Notes under the pieces: model-generated
Database searches by the model: none
Told to the model about the DNA's origin: nothing
The model's input: the letters and a program-made list of their open reading frames with translations, nothing else
NCBI RefSeq assembly: GCF_024158745.1
Contig: NZ_JAMZAW010000001.1
Coordinates: forward strand, 372,001-436,000
Source: Paenibacillus tyrphae
GTDB lineage: Bacteria > Bacillota > Bacilli > Paenibacillales > NBRC-103111
Direction: 5' to 3'
DNA: 64,000 nucleotides
Position numbers and translations under genes: made by a program
Shown: positions 24,063 to 33,450 of the stretch, piece by piece
Layout: each line of letters opens with the position of its first letter
Numbering within the stretch: the stretch's first letter is position 1

Positions 24063-24143
24063 TCAGTTTTTGCTGAATGTATTAAGTACTGCTTTCACAA
24101 ACCCACCCAAAAACTTCGGAAGCTTGATAGTGTAAAATTTCAT
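24063..24143 (-). CDS. spoVM: Stage V sporulation protein M
   Basis: 26 residues beginning MKFYTIKLPKFLGGFVKAV, nearly identical to B. subtilis SpoVM. This amphipathic helix senses the convex forespore membrane and anchors SpoIVA to start coat assembly. The Pro at position 9 and the basic residues needed for this are kept. GGAGGG lies 7 bases before the ATG. The position between rpe and rpmB is the conserved one. A longer in-frame reading extends upstream but is excluded by this RBS and the family length. It has its own terminator and a hairpin-rich leader. Confidence 0.95.
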   Translation of the reverse strand: MKFYTIKLPKFLGGFVKAVLNTFSKN

Positions 24144-24160
24144 TTTGCACCCTCCCTCCA

Positions 24161-24208
24161 GACTTTGCGCAGCAAAGTCAGCATCGCTTGGCTTTGCGAC
24201 GCAAAGCC
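24161..24208 (-). other. Twin stem-loops in the spoVM leader
   Basis: Two similar 19-base perfect hairpins: GACTTTGC-gca-GCAAAGTC (24161-24179) and GGCTTTGC-gac-GCAAAGCC (24190-24208). They differ in only a few positions and lie just upstream of the spoVM ribosome binding site. They could affect translation or mRNA stability. I found no clear sporulation sigma-factor promoter by eye in 24209-24300. Confidence 0.5.
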
Positions 24209-24293
24209 GACCTCGAGCCATGCGCGCAGTAAACCACCTCGTTAAAAGTATATTCCGCTGCTCCCCAAAACGTGCCATGCAAATTCCGGACAC

Positions 24294-24342
24294 CGAAAAA
24301 ACAAAAAAGGCTACAAAAGCCGGAAGCCGTACTTTTGTAACC
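24294..24342 (-). terminator. Terminator after the small membrane-protein gene
   Basis: On the minus strand GGTTACAAAAG (24332-24342) pairs with CTTTTGTAGCC (24309-24319), followed by TTTTTTGTTTTTT. It separates spoVM from the rpe transcript. Confidence 0.85.
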
Positions 24343-24390
24343 ATGTGTATGCGAACCGCGGGCCGGTTATGCATGCCCGTGCTCTTTTTC

Positions 24391-24642
24391 TTAGACCGCA
24401 GCCTGCTGCTGCTGAATTGCCAAATACAACGCGTAGAATACCGTATAAATAAAGTAGAATAAGATCGTGGTCAAGACGAATGCAATGCGCGGTCCGCGCG
24501 TCTCGTATCGCTTAAAAAACTGGATACCGACATATAACGCCCCCAGCGAAAATGCAAACTTCACCACGCCGTCGATAATGGAAAACACAAACAGCAGGGC
24601 GGCGCATAGTAAACAGAAGGCAAAAATTTTAAGCGCCCGCAT
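24391..24642 (-). CDS. Small membrane protein of unknown function
   Basis: 83 residues with two hydrophobic helices (about 5-40 and 55-76) and a Gln-rich end. I do not recognise the family. The ATG directly follows the rpe stop, so it is translated by coupling. In B. subtilis this place between rpe and spoVM holds thiamine pyrophosphokinase (yloS/thiN), which is absent here. A terminator follows. Confidence 0.75.
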   Translation of the reverse strand: MRALKIFAFCLLCAALLFVFSIIDGVVKFAFSLGALYVGIQFFKRYETRGPRIAFVLTTILFYFIYTVFYALYLAIQQQQAAV

Positions 24643-25311
24643 TTACCGGCCGCTCCCGGCTTCCCGGATCGCGCGGATCGCCTCGGCGCGGTCTGGCCGG
24701 TTGAACACCGCATTCCCCGCAACGAGCACATTGGCGCCCGCTTCGGCAACGAGCTTGGCCGTCTCGGTATTGACGCCTCCGTCAACCTCGATGTCCACGT
24801 GCTGAAGCCCGTGCTCGTCCAGCATGCGGCGCAGTCCGGCGATTTTGGGCAACACGGCGGAGATAAACTTTTGCCCGCCGAAGCCGGGGTTGACCGTCAT
24901 CAGCAGCACGTAGTCGAGCAGACCTTCCTCAAGCACATACTCCAGGGCATGGAGCGAAGTGGCCGGATTCAGCACGACGCCGGCTTTGACGCCCTGCTCC
25001 TTAATATAATGAAGTGTCCGGTGCAGATGGACGCATGCCTCGGCGTGAACCGAAATGAGGTCTGCGCCCGCCTGAACGAACGAGGTGATGTAGCGATCCG
25101 GCTGCTCGATCATCAGATGCACGTCGAGCGGTAATTTCGTTATCGGACGGATCGCCTCCACCACCAGCGGTCCGATTGTAATATTCGGCACGAAATGTCC
25201 ATCCATCACGTCGACGTGAATCCAGTCGGCCCCGCCGCGCTCGACGTCGGCAATTTCTTCGCCCAGCTTGGAGAAGTTCGCGGATAAGATCGAAGGAGCA
25301 ATACGCAGCAT
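24643..25311 (-). CDS. rpe: Ribulose-phosphate 3-epimerase
   Basis: 222 residues, a TIM barrel. It interconverts ribulose 5-phosphate and xylulose 5-phosphate in the pentose phosphate pathway. [47 protein letters not shown] and [10 protein letters not shown] include the metal-binding His and Asp residues and the phosphate-binding end. GGAGGTACTGAG immediately precedes the ATG, just after the rsgA stop. Confidence 0.97.
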   Translation of the reverse strand: MLRIAPSILSANFSKLGEEIADVERGGADWIHVDVMDGHFVPNITIGPLVVEAIRPITKLPLDVHLMIEQPDRYITSFVQAGADLISVHAEACVHLHRTLHYIKEQGVKAGVVLNPATSLHALEYVLEEGLLDYVLLMTVNPGFGGQKFISAVLPKIAGLRRMLDEHGLQHVDIEVDGGVNTETAKLVAEAGANVLVAGNAVFNRPDRAEAIRAIREAGSGR

Positions 25312-25312
25312 C

Positions 25313-26224
25313 TCAGTACCTCCTTTTTTTGTCTTTGATCTCGTTCAAAAATTGAATGTAATGGTCGTACCTCGATGTGGCGATATGGCCCGTTTCTTTG
25401 GCTTCCTGAACCTTGCAGCCCGGTTCGTGCAGATGCAGACATCCGCGGAAGCGGCAGGCTGCGGCATAAGGCGCGAATTCCCGAAACGCCCCGCTGAGCC
25501 CCTCCGCATCCACCTGCAAAAAATCGAGCTGGCTAAAGCCCGGCGTATCGGCGATAAGTCCGCCGTTCTGCAGCCGGATCAGCTCGACGTGGCGCGTCGT
25601 ATGCTTGCCCCGGCCGAGCTTCATGCTGATTGCGTTCGTTTCGAGCGACAGCCCCGGCACCATGGCGTTAAGCAGCGACGACTTCCCGACGCCGGACTGC
25701 CCCGCAACCACCCCGATGCGGCCCGCAAGCCGATCGTATACTTCGCTCACGCCGATGCCTTCTTTGGCGCTTGTCACAAGCATGGGGTAACCGATCGACT
25801 CGTAGAGCCGGATCACCGGCGCCAATTCCTCGGAAACGCCGTCAGACAAACTTCCTTCGGACAGAAGATCATGCTTGGTCAAACAGATCAGCGTATCGAG
25901 TCCGGCGCTTTCCGTATGGACCAGAAACTTGTCCAGCAGCGGCAAATTAAGCGCCGGCTCGGTCACCGAGAACACCAGTACGGCCAAATCGATATTTGCC
26001 ACCGGCGGCCGGATCAGCTCGGAGGAGCGGGGAAGGATTTCGTCGACCGTTCCTTCCCCGTTCTCCGTCAGCCCGTACACCACGCGGTCGCCGACGAGCG
26101 GCGAAATTCCGCGCTTCTTGAAAATCCCCCGCGCCCGGCATTGCACCGATTCGGTCGTCTGCGCGTCGTCGGCAAGCACGTAATAGTATCCGCTTAGCGC
26201 CTTCACGATTAACCCGGTTGGCAT
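25313..26224 (-). CDS. rsgA: Ribosome small subunit-dependent GTPase A
   Basis: 303 residues. It checks late maturation of the 30S subunit. An N-terminal OB domain precedes a circularly permuted GTPase with LTKHD (G4-like), [13 protein letters not shown] (G1) and [10 protein letters not shown] (G3); a C-terminal zinc knuckle has [15 protein letters not shown]4 reads TKHD rather than NKxD. The ATG shares one base with the prkC stop (TAATG). In Bacillus, RsgA (CpgA) is a PrkC substrate, fitting this adjacency. Confidence 0.96.
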   Translation of the reverse strand: MPTGLIVKALSGYYYVLADDAQTTESVQCRARGIFKKRGISPLVGDRVVYGLTENGEGTVDEILPRSSELIRPPVANIDLAVLVFSVTEPALNLPLLDKFLVHTESAGLDTLICLTKHDLLSEGSLSDGVSEELAPVIRLYESIGYPMLVTSAKEGIGVSEVYDRLAGRIGVVAGQSGVGKSSLLNAMVPGLSLETNAISMKLGRGKHTTRHVELIRLQNGGLIADTPGFSQLDFLQVDAEGLSGAFREFAPYAAACRFRGCLHLHEPGCKVQEAKETGHIATSRYDHYIQFLNEIKDKKRRY

Positions 26225-28419
26225 TATGGATTCTTGCCTCCTGTGCCTGTCGTATTCCCGGCCGGAGCCGTCGCTGCGCCTCCGTTCTGCCCGGTCGGCG
26301 GCGTCGTCGTTCCGCCGCTTCCCTGCTGCGTCGGCTTGCCGCTCTCGGCCCCCGTGCCGGAAGCCGGCGTTGCCGGCGGCTCGGTCTTGCCGCCGCCGTT
26401 CGTCCCGGTGCCTGTATTCTGCTGCGTACCGGTACCGTTCGACTGAGTCTTGCCGCCTTTTTGATCTTGATAATCCTTATAGGTGATCGTCATCGAATCG
26501 TTCTGAATGTTATCCCCGCGAATCTGGATCGTCGCATTTTTGTCCGGCGAAACGACCAGCTTCACTTCAAGCGTTTCCGTCTTGGTTACGTTCGTAAGCT
26601 TCTGGTATTCCGCGTTTTCGACCGTCGCATCGCTCAGAATGACTTTGGCCGTACCCGCCTGCCCTTCCTTAGACGGCTTAATCTGCACGGGAACGGTCAT
26701 CTGTCCCGCTTCCGGCGGAAGACCGGAGCTGACGGTCAGCGTTATTTCCGTACCAGGAGTTACATCGTCATTCGCCTCGAACGGAAACTGCTCGGTTACG
26801 CGGCCTTTGCTCTGCTTGTAGCTCGGCTGACGGGAGATGCCGTCCTTGGCCAGCTTCAAACTTTTGACGCTAAGGGTCGTTTTGGCTTCATTCTCCGTCA
26901 TGCCGATCAGGTTCGGCATTTTGAACGTTTCCCGTCCTTTGCTGACATCCAGCGTGACTTTTACGTCGGCAGGATTCGTGTACGTCTGATCGGGCGAAGG
27001 CTGCTGAGCCGTCACCGTTTCCGGTTCGGCTTCCATATATTTTTGATCGATCTTGATGTTTTCCAGCTTAAAGCCAAGGGAGGTCAGCTTCGTTTTGGCT
27101 TCTGCCAGCTTCAGCTTGGTTACGTCGGGCATTTTTTTACTTTCGGGCCCCTCGCTGACAGTCAGCTTGATCGTCGCGCCCGCATTAACCTGCATATTCG
27201 ACTGGCTCTGCCGAATGACGATATCTTTTGGCTTAACCTCATCCTTCTGGAACTCCACTTCCGGTACGAGGTTACTATCCCTTAAGATTTTCTCGGCTTC
27301 AGCAAGCGGCTTATCCACCACATTCGGGATATCGACCCGCTGTACCGACAATTTCTCCTGCACGTACTGGACCGCATACCACATGCCGCCCACGAGCGAC
27401 ATAAGTACCACGAACCAGACCAGCGGCTTGACCCAGCCCTTTTTCTTCTTCTCGGGCGGAACCGGTTCCTTTGCGCGGGGCACATCGTCGTCATCCTCCA
27501 CAACGACGTATTGTCCCGGCCGCAGCGCAGGCATGACCCGCGTCTTTTCCTCGTCCAGCTCGTCGTCGTCCAGAAAGTTGACTTTCGGCTCGTTGCGGCG
27601 GTGCGGCAGCAGGCACGACTCGAGGTCGCTCAGCATGTCTTTGGCCGAACGGTACCGCTCGGACGTGCTTTTGCGCATCGCGCGCAGAATGATATTTTCC
27701 ACGCTTTGCGGGATGAGCGGGTTTACCTTACGGGGCTCCTCGACATCCTCTTGCAAGTGCTTCAAGGCTACGCTGATCGGACTTTCGCCGAGAAACGGCA
27801 GACGGCCCGTAAGCATCTGGTACATGACAATCCCGAGAGAGTACAAGTCCGATTGCTCGCCGGTCGGCGTTCCTTTGGCATGCTCGGGCGAAAAATAATG
27901 AACCGAGCCGACGACGGAGCCGGTCTGCGTAATCGTGGAAGAAGTGACCGCGCGGGCGATCCCGAAGTCGGTCACTTTGACGCGGCCGTTTTTGCCGATC
28001 AAAATGTTGTGAGGCTTAATATCGCGATGAATGATTTGATTATGATGCGCGTGATCGAGGGCGTCGCAAATCTGGCCCGCAATATGAACGGCTTCCTCCA
28101 CCTGCAGCGGAGCCTTTTCCTTAATCTGCTCGTTCAAATTCGTTCCCTCGACATACTCCATCACGATGTAATGGATGTCTTCCTCTTGGCCGACGTCGTA
28201 TATACTGACTACGTTCGGATGCGACAAGGAGGCTGCGGCTTGCGCTTCGCGGCGAAAACGCTGAATGAATTCTTCGTCGTGCACATACTGCTGGCGCAGT
28301 ACCTTCACGGCGACATGCCGATGCAATAAAATATCGAGTCCTTTGTATACGATGGCCATTCCGCCGCCGCCGACGCGTCCCAAAATCTCGTAGCGTCCTC
28401 CAAGCTGCTTACCGATCAT
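26224..28419 (-). CDS. prkC: PASTA-domain Ser/Thr protein kinase
   Basis: 731 residues. Cytoplasmic kinase domain (about 1-270) with GRVGGGGMAIVYKG, HRDIKPHNIL and DFGIARA; juxtamembrane acidic/basic linker; one transmembrane helix (VKPLVWFVVLMSLVGGMWYAV). Three extracellular PASTA repeats, each starting P-x-V/L, are followed by an extra beta-rich domain and a tail of about 90 residues rich in Gly, Thr, Pro and Gln. PASTA repeats bind muropeptides; the B. subtilis kinase triggers spore germination. GAGGAAGGA precedes the ATG at 28417-28419. Operon with its phosphatase prpC. Confidence 0.96.
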   Translation of the reverse strand: MIGKQLGGRYEILGRVGGGGMAIVYKGLDILLHRHVAVKVLRQQYVHDEEFIQRFRREAQAAASLSHPNVVSIYDVGQEEDIHYIVMEYVEGTNLNEQIKEKAPLQVEEAVHIAGQICDALDHAHHNQIIHRDIKPHNILIGKNGRVKVTDFGIARAVTSSTITQTGSVVGSVHYFSPEHAKGTPTGEQSDLYSLGIVMYQMLTGRLPFLGESPISVALKHLQEDVEEPRKVNPLIPQSVENIILRAMRKSTSERYRSAKDMLSDLESCLLPHRRNEPKVNFLDDDELDEEKTRVMPALRPGQYVVVEDDDDVPRAKEPVPPEKKKKGWVKPLVWFVVLMSLVGGMWYAVQYVQEKLSVQRVDIPNVVDKPLAEAEKILRDSNLVPEVEFQKDEVKPKDIVIRQSQSNMQVNAGATIKLTVSEGPESKKMPDVTKLKLAEAKTKLTSLGFKLENIKIDQKYMEAEPETVTAQQPSPDQTYTNPADVKVTLDVSKGRETFKMPNLIGMTENEAKTTLSVKSLKLAKDGISRQPSYKQSKGRVTEQFPFEANDDVTPGTEITLTVSSGLPPEAGQMTVPVQIKPSKEGQAGTAKVILSDATVENAEYQKLTNVTKTETLEVKLVVSPDKNATIQIRGDNIQNDSMTITYKDYQDQKGGKTQSNGTGTQQNTGTGTNGGGKTEPPATPASGTGAESGKPTQQGSGGTTTPPTGQNGGAATAPAGNTTGTGGKNP

Positions 28420-28426
28420 TCCTTCC

Positions 28427-29197
28427 TCACCCCGCTTCTCCGTCGTCATGTACCGCCGAACCCGGCCCGTTCTCGATCAGCAACACCGTTACGTTGTCGT
28501 CGCCCCCGGCATCCAGCGCAGCCTGGACCAAACAGTCCACCTTGCGCTCCAAACCGTCCGTCTCCTTCACGGTTTGGAGCATTTGGCCCGGCTCAACCAG
28601 GCTGCTTAGTCCGTCGCTGCACAGCAGCAGCAAATCTCCGGGGCTCCAACCGATTTCCTGAACATCCACCTCGATCGTCGGCTCGGTGCCGAGCGCCCGC
28701 GTCAGAACGTTGCGCCGCGGATGGTGGCTCGCTTCCTCACGCGTGATCTGGCCGCTTTTGACCAGCTCGTTGACAAGCGAATGATCCTCCGTTAACTGCT
28801 CGATCTGCCCGTCGTGAATCCGGTATACGCGGCTGTCGCCGATATGCGCCACGACAGCCCGCTCGTCGTTCGCCAGCACGGCAACGACGGTCGTCCCCAT
28901 CCCGTGGTAATTTTCGCGTCCGGACGCAAATTCGAAAATGTTATCGTTGGCGGCTTCGATCGCTTCTTTCAATTTATGCTGCCGCTCCTCGGACGACCGG
29001 TTCGGATCCAAGGACTTTACCTGCAGCGGGATAAGCTCCACCGCCATTTGACTTGCGATATCTCCGGCCTGATGGCCTCCCATGCCGTCTGCGACAATGG
29101 CGAGGGTCCAGCCGTTCAAGTCCTCTTGAACGGCTGCGCGGTCCTCATTGACCGCCCGCACCCGGCCGATATCGGATTGATAAGCCAATCTCAGCAT
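28427..29197 (-). CDS. prpC: PP2C-type protein phosphatase
   Basis: 256 residues, Stp1/PrpC family. Metal-binding motifs VADGMGGHQAGD, IGDSRVYR, CSDGLSSL and GGDDNVTV are all present. It reverses phosphorylation by PrkC, encoded 7 bases downstream. The ATG at 29195-29197 aligns with the family start (MLRLAYQSDIGRVR) and has GAGGTG 9 bases upstream; a GTG at 29207 overlapping the rlmN stop is the alternative. Confidence 0.95.
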   Translation of the reverse strand: MLRLAYQSDIGRVRAVNEDRAAVQEDLNGWTLAIVADGMGGHQAGDIASQMAVELIPLQVKSLDPNRSSEERQHKLKEAIEAANDNIFEFASGRENYHGMGTTVVAVLANDERAVVAHIGDSRVYRIHDGQIEQLTEDHSLVNELVKSGQITREEASHHPRRNVLTRALGTEPTIEVDVQEIGWSPGDLLLLCSDGLSSLVEPGQMLQTVKETDGLERKVDCLVQAALDAGGDDNVTVLLIENGPGSAVHDDGEAG

Positions 29198-29205
29198 CGC
29201 TTGCT

Positions 29206-30300
29206 TCACCTCGCACCCGACTCCATATGCTTCGCCCGCAGCTGCCCACAGGCGGCCGCGATATCGCTGCCCTGCTCCCGGCGTATGGTGGCGTTGATTT
29301 TGTTGCGTTCCAGAATGCGTTGGAACGTGAAGATATCATTCCGGGGCGTACGCACATAGTCGCGCTCCGAAACGAAATTGACCGGAATCAAGTTCACGTG
29401 CGCCATCGGAAATGCTTTTAATACTTTCGCCAGCTCCTCCGCGTGTTCGGCCTGATCGTTTACGCCGCCCATCAGCGCGTATTCGAACGTTATACGCCGT
29501 CCGGTTTTTGCAACGTAATATTGACAGGCTTCGATCAGCTCGGCAAACGGATAGCGGCGGTTGACCGGCATCAGCTTGGAACGCAGCGCATCGTTCGGCG
29601 CATGGATCGAAATCGCCAAATTGATCTGCGTATCCTCGTCGGCAAACCGGTAAATGTTCGGAACGATGCCGCTCGTCGATACCGTAATGTGCCGCTGGCC
29701 GATATTCAGCCCCTTCGGATGGATCATCACCTTGAGAAACTTCATCACCGCGTCGTAATTTTCGAACGGCTCGCCGATTCCCATGATGACGATGCTGCTG
29801 ACCCGCTCCTGCGTTTCGTCCAAGAGCTGCTGCGCTTTGACGACCTGAGCGATGATCTCGCCGGACGTCAAATTCCGCTTCAACCCGCCAAGCGTCGAGG
29901 CGCAGAACGTACAGCCGACCCGGCAGCCGACCTGCGTCGTTACGCAGATACTGTTCCCGTAGCTGTGCTTCATGATGACCGTTTCGATCGCATTCTCGTC
30001 GCTAAGCTCGAACAAAAACTTGACGGTCCCGTCCTTCGAACGGTAGTGCGCCACTTCCGTGAGCGTGACGAAGTCGAACTGCTCCATAAGCCGATCCCTG
30101 AGCGTTTTCGGAAGATTCGTCATCTCGTCGAAGCTTGAAACTCTTTTCACATACAGCCAATCGAAAATTTGGCCGGCGCGAAAGCCCGCCTCTCCGTTGT
30201 CCTTGACCCATTGCTGCCAATCCTCCAGGGTAAAGTCGTAGACGTACGGCTTTTCGTTTTTCGGCTGCCATCTGGTTTCTATTTCGTTCATTGTATGCAT
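29206..30300 (-). CDS. rlmN: 23S rRNA (A2503-C2) / tRNA (A37-C2) methyltransferase
   Basis: About 364 residues, radical-[13 protein letters not shown] is the iron-sulfur CxxxCxxC motif, preceded by CVTTQVG; the C-terminal [14 protein letters not shown] contains the catalytic Cys. It methylates A2503 of 23S rRNA. The start is uncertain: ATG at 30298-30300 has AGG 5 bases upstream, with another ATG three codons later. Its 80-base leader can form a CCTTTTCGG / CCGAAAGG hairpin. Confidence 0.95.
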   Translation of the reverse strand: MHTMNEIETRWQPKNEKPYVYDFTLEDWQQWVKDNGEAGFRAGQIFDWLYVKRVSSFDEMTNLPKTLRDRLMEQFDFVTLTEVAHYRSKDGTVKFLFELSDENAIETVIMKHSYGNSICVTTQVGCRVGCTFCASTLGGLKRNLTSGEIIAQVVKAQQLLDETQERVSSIVIMGIGEPFENYDAVMKFLKVMIHPKGLNIGQRHITVSTSGIVPNIYRFADEDTQINLAISIHAPNDALRSKLMPVNRRYPFAELIEACQYYVAKTGRRITFEYALMGGVNDQAEHAEELAKVLKAFPMAHVNLIPVNFVSERDYVRTPRNDIFTFQRILERNKINATIRREQGSDIAAACGQLRAKHMESGAR

Positions 30301-30384
30301 CACAACCTGTTTAGTCTATAGTGAAGCCCTTTCGGGGACAATCCGCCGAAAAGGCCACGTTTTATTTTACCACATTTTGCGGTT

Positions 30385-31869
30385 CTATGCTCGCTTGCGC
30401 AGCCGGGCGATGAAAAAGCCGTCTGAACCGTAATCGTATGGCATAATCCGCACCGCAGCAAGTTCCACGTCCAGCCGCTCTTGGAGCGTCTCCGGCACTT
30501 CGGGCAGCTCCGCCTCAAACGAAGGATGGTTCGCCAAAAATTCGCGGATCATGTCTTCGTTCTCGGCCATCTCCACCGTGCATGTGCTGTACACAAGCAC
30601 ACCGCCCGGCTTCAGCAGCGGATGTACCGCCTCCAGCAGCTCCCGCTGGATATCGCAGATCTCCGTTAGCTCCGCTTCGCTTTTGCTCCACTTCATATCC
30701 GGCTTCCGACGGATGACGCCAAGCCCCGAGCAGGGAGCGTCAAGCAGGATGCGATCGAAGCTTTCCGGGGCAAAATGCTCCGCCAGCTGGCGCGCGTCCG
30801 CCGTCAGCGTCCGAATCGACCGCAGCGCGAGGCGCTCCGCCTGCTCCTCGATGAGCTTCCGCTTATGCTCGTGAACGTCGCAAGCGACGATTTCGCCGCG
30901 GTCGCCCATCTTCTCCGCAAGGTGCGTCGTCTTGCCGCCGGGCGCGGCGCAGCAGTCCAGCACCCGCTCGCCCGGCTGCGGGTCCACCCATTCCGCGACG
31001 AGCATGGAACTCTCGTCTTGGACCGAATACAGGCCCGCCGCGTAGTCCGGCGAGAGGGCCATGTTGCCGCCGCCGCGCACGATCACGCCGGCGGGCGCAA
31101 CCGCGGAGGGCTCCGCTTCGAGCCCTCCTTGCCGCAGCCGCTCGGCCAGCTCGTCCGGGCCGAGCTTCAGCGCATTCGCGCGAAGGCTCACGCGCGGCGG
31201 CGTGTTGTTGGCCTCGCAGAGCCGTTCGGCCGTCTGCTCGCCGAACTCGCGGATCCAGCGCCGTACCAGCCACTCCGGGTGCGACTGCGCAAGCGCGATG
31301 CGCCGCTCGGCCGGCAGCCCGGCGGGCAGGACGAGCTCGCTTTTGCTGCGGAGCACGCTGCGCAGCACGCCGTTGACCATGCCGGAGATGCCTTGGTGAC
31401 CCTGCCGCTTCGCGATATTGACCGCTTCGTTGACGATCGCATGGTCCGGAATCCGGTCCAAATAGTGCAGCTGGTAAAAACTCAGCCGCAGCAGGTTGCG
31501 AACCCACGGCTGCAGCTTCGCCAGCCCTTTGCTGACGAACCGCTCCAAAAAAAAGTCGATCGTGCCGAGCCGCTGCACCGTTCCGTATACAATTTCGGTC
31601 GCTAGCCCTGCATCCGGCTTGTCCAGCTTGTACTTCTGCAGCGTCTGGTTGAGCAGCAAATTGCTGTACGAACGGTCCTGCTCGATCCGCACCAGCACGT
31701 CGAGGGCCGCTTCCCTGGCCGAGCCTTGAGCCGGGCCTTTGCTTGCCCGGGGAGCATTCCCGTGACGGCTCCCCCGGGCTCCACCCGAAGCCGAGCCGCC
31801 GGTACGTTTGCCTCCTGCCGCTCCTGCCTGCTTGGTCCGTCCGGAGGACGGTTGATTCGTTTCGTTCAT
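30385..31869 (-). CDS. rsmB: 16S rRNA (C967-C5) methyltransferase
   Basis: 494 residues. After a low-complexity basic Gly/Ala/Arg/Ser N-terminus of about 50 residues comes the NusB-like RNA-binding domain, then the SAM methyltransferase with DCCAAPGGKTTHLAEKM, LLDAPCSGLGVIRRKPD and VYSTCTVEMAENE (the two catalytic cysteines). GGAGGAATT precedes the ATG. It lies between fmt and rlmN as in Bacillus. The N-terminal extension is unusual and may be disordered. Confidence 0.95.
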   Translation of the reverse strand: MNETNQPSSGRTKQAGAAGGKRTGGSASGGARGSRHGNAPRASKGPAQGSAREAALDVLVRIEQDRSYSNLLLNQTLQKYKLDKPDAGLATEIVYGTVQRLGTIDFFLERFVSKGLAKLQPWVRNLLRLSFYQLHYLDRIPDHAIVNEAVNIAKRQGHQGISGMVNGVLRSVLRSKSELVLPAGLPAERRIALAQSHPEWLVRRWIREFGEQTAERLCEANNTPPRVSLRANALKLGPDELAERLRQGGLEAEPSAVAPAGVIVRGGGNMALSPDYAAGLYSVQDESSMLVAEWVDPQPGERVLDCCAAPGGKTTHLAEKMGDRGEIVACDVHEHKRKLIEEQAERLALRSIRTLTADARQLAEHFAPESFDRILLDAPCSGLGVIRRKPDMKWSKSEAELTEICDIQRELLEAVHPLLKPGGVLVYSTCTVEMAENEDMIREFLANHPSFEAELPEVPETLQERLDVELAAVRIMPYDYGSDGFFIARLRKRA

Positions 31870-31911
31870 AATTCCTCCGCTTTTCTTCTATAGCTCATAG
31901 CAGCTCACAGC

Positions 31912-32868
31912 TCAATCGCCCGATGTCCCAAGCACAGTGCCCGGCGCCAGCTGTCCGCTTCGCGCGAACGCGGCGGCGTCCATGGCCTTCTTGCCCGCCG
32001 GCTGCAGCTCCGTGATCCACAGAACGCCTTGTCCGGTAGCTACGGCGATTCCTCGTTCTCCCGCTTCCAGCACAGTGCCCGGCTGTACGCCATCGGGTAC
32101 TTGATCCGACTCGGCGGGCTTGGCGCACGTCCATATTTTCAATACTTCGCCGTTCCACAGCGTATAAGCTCCCGGCCGGGGATGCAGCCCCCGCACCAGA
32201 TTCCATAGCTGCTCCGCCGGCTTAGTCCAATCGATCAGTTCCTGCTCGCGGGTAATGTTCGGCGAATAGACCGCCTCCGCATCGTTCTGCGGCACCGGCT
32301 GCACGCGGCCCGCCAGCAAATCCGGCAGCGTCTCCTCCAGCAGCTTCGCTCCGGCCAAGCTCAGCTTGTCGAACATCGTGCCGGTCGTATCGCTGTCCTC
32401 GATCGGCACCTCGATCTTGCTGATCATGTCGCCGGTATCCAGACCTTCCGCCATGTACATGATCGTGACGCCGGTGACGGCGTCGCCGTTCATCACGGCG
32501 TAGTGAATCGGCGCCCCACCCCGGTATTTGGGGAGCAGCGACGCGTGGATATTAATACAGCCCAGCTTCGGCAGCTCGAGTACCGATTTCGGCAAAATTT
32601 GTCCGAAGGCCGCCGTCACGATCAGATCCGGCTGCAGGGCGCGGATCGCCTCGACGGACTCCGGGCGGCGCAGCCGTTCCGGCTGAAGCACGGGCAGGCC
32701 GTGCTTCTCCGCCTCGACCTTGACGGGGGTCGGCGTCAGCACGCGTTTGCGCCCGACCGGACGGTCCGGCTGCGTGACGACCGCGACGACTTCCAGATTT
32801 TTATCGTTCAGCAGCGTCTGCAGAGATGGCACGGCGAAATCCGGCGTGCCCATAAAAATCACTTTCAT
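31912..32868 (-). CDS. fmt: Methionyl-tRNA formyltransferase
   Basis: 318 residues. It formylates initiator Met-t[38 protein letters not shown] (catalytic Asn and His) and EGLDTGDMI are the family core; the C-terminal tRNA-binding domain follows. The ATG overlaps the def stop by four bases, so the formylation and deformylation genes are coupled. Confidence 0.97.
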   Translation of the reverse strand: MKVIFMGTPDFAVPSLQTLLNDKNLEVVAVVTQPDRPVGRKRVLTPTPVKVEAEKHGLPVLQPERLRRPESVEAIRALQPDLIVTAAFGQILPKSVLELPKLGCINIHASLLPKYRGGAPIHYAVMNGDAVTGVTIMYMAEGLDTGDMISKIEVPIEDSDTTGTMFDKLSLAGAKLLEETLPDLLAGRVQPVPQNDAEAVYSPNITREQELIDWTKPAEQLWNLVRGLHPRPGAYTLWNGEVLKIWTCAKPAESDQVPDGVQPGTVLEAGERGIAVATGQGVLWITELQPAGKKAMDAAAFARSGQLAPGTVLGTSGD

Positions 32869-33347
32869 GCGTCATCACGATCCTGTTGCTCGCTGCGATA
32901 CATTTTTTCCGCCAAATCCGTATACAGCACCCCGTTTAGATGATCCACCTCATGCTGAATACAGCGGGCCAGCAGCTCGGTCCCTTCAATGACGATCTCA
33001 TCGCCGTTGCGGTTCAGACCTTTCACCTTCACATGTGCAGCCCGCTTCACATCGCCCGTAAATCCGGGAATGCTTAAGCAGCCTTCCGGTCCGAACTGCT
33101 CCCCTTCTCGCTCGATGATCTCCGGATTGATCAGCTCGATCAAGCCGTGCTCGTCACCGACGTCCATCACGATTACCCGCTTGAGAATGCCGATCTGCGG
33201 CGCGGCCAATCCTACGCCCTCCGCATCGTACATCGTATCCGCCATGTCATTCAGCAGCTTATGAATGTTCGGCGTAATTTTGGGAACGGGCTTGCATTTT
33301 TCACGCAGCACCGGGTCCGGGTCCTTCACGATGATTTTGATTGCCAT
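32865..33347 (-). CDS. def: Peptide deformylase
   Basis: 160 residues. It removes the formyl group from nascent proteins. The three metal-site motifs are [18 protein letters not shown] (Cys ligand) and QHEVDHLNG (two His plus the catalytic Glu). AAAGGATGG lies about 10 bases before the ATG. It is followed by overlapping fmt and preceded by priA with a 100-base gap containing short GC-rich inverted repeats. Confidence 0.97.
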   Translation of the reverse strand: MAIKIIVKDPDPVLREKCKPVPKITPNIHKLLNDMADTMYDAEGVGLAAPQIGILKRVIVMDVGDEHGLIELINPEIIEREGEQFGPEGCLSIPGFTGDVKRAAHVKVKGLNRNGDEIVIEGTELLARCIQHEVDHLNGVLYTDLAEKMYRSEQQDRDDA

Positions 33348-33450
33348 ATATAAGCACCATCCTTTTCATTTCAGGAGAATGAACCGGCCAATCTGCAGCC
33401 GGCTGATACGTTATGTATATTCCGGCCGCATGGGCCGGTTGACAGCTCCG

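Noticed and set aside
24209..24300. Sigma-54 promoter (TGGCAC) upstream of spoVM
   Set aside because: The -12 element TTGC is missing at the required spacing.
24144..24374. Extended 103-residue version of SpoVM
   Set aside because: The upstream part reads through two leader hairpins and matches nothing; SpoVM is 26 residues and the RBS sits at its own ATG.
26218..27285. 355-codon plus-strand frame opposite prkC
   Set aside because: Antisense to the PASTA region of prkC, with no recognisable domain or initiation site.
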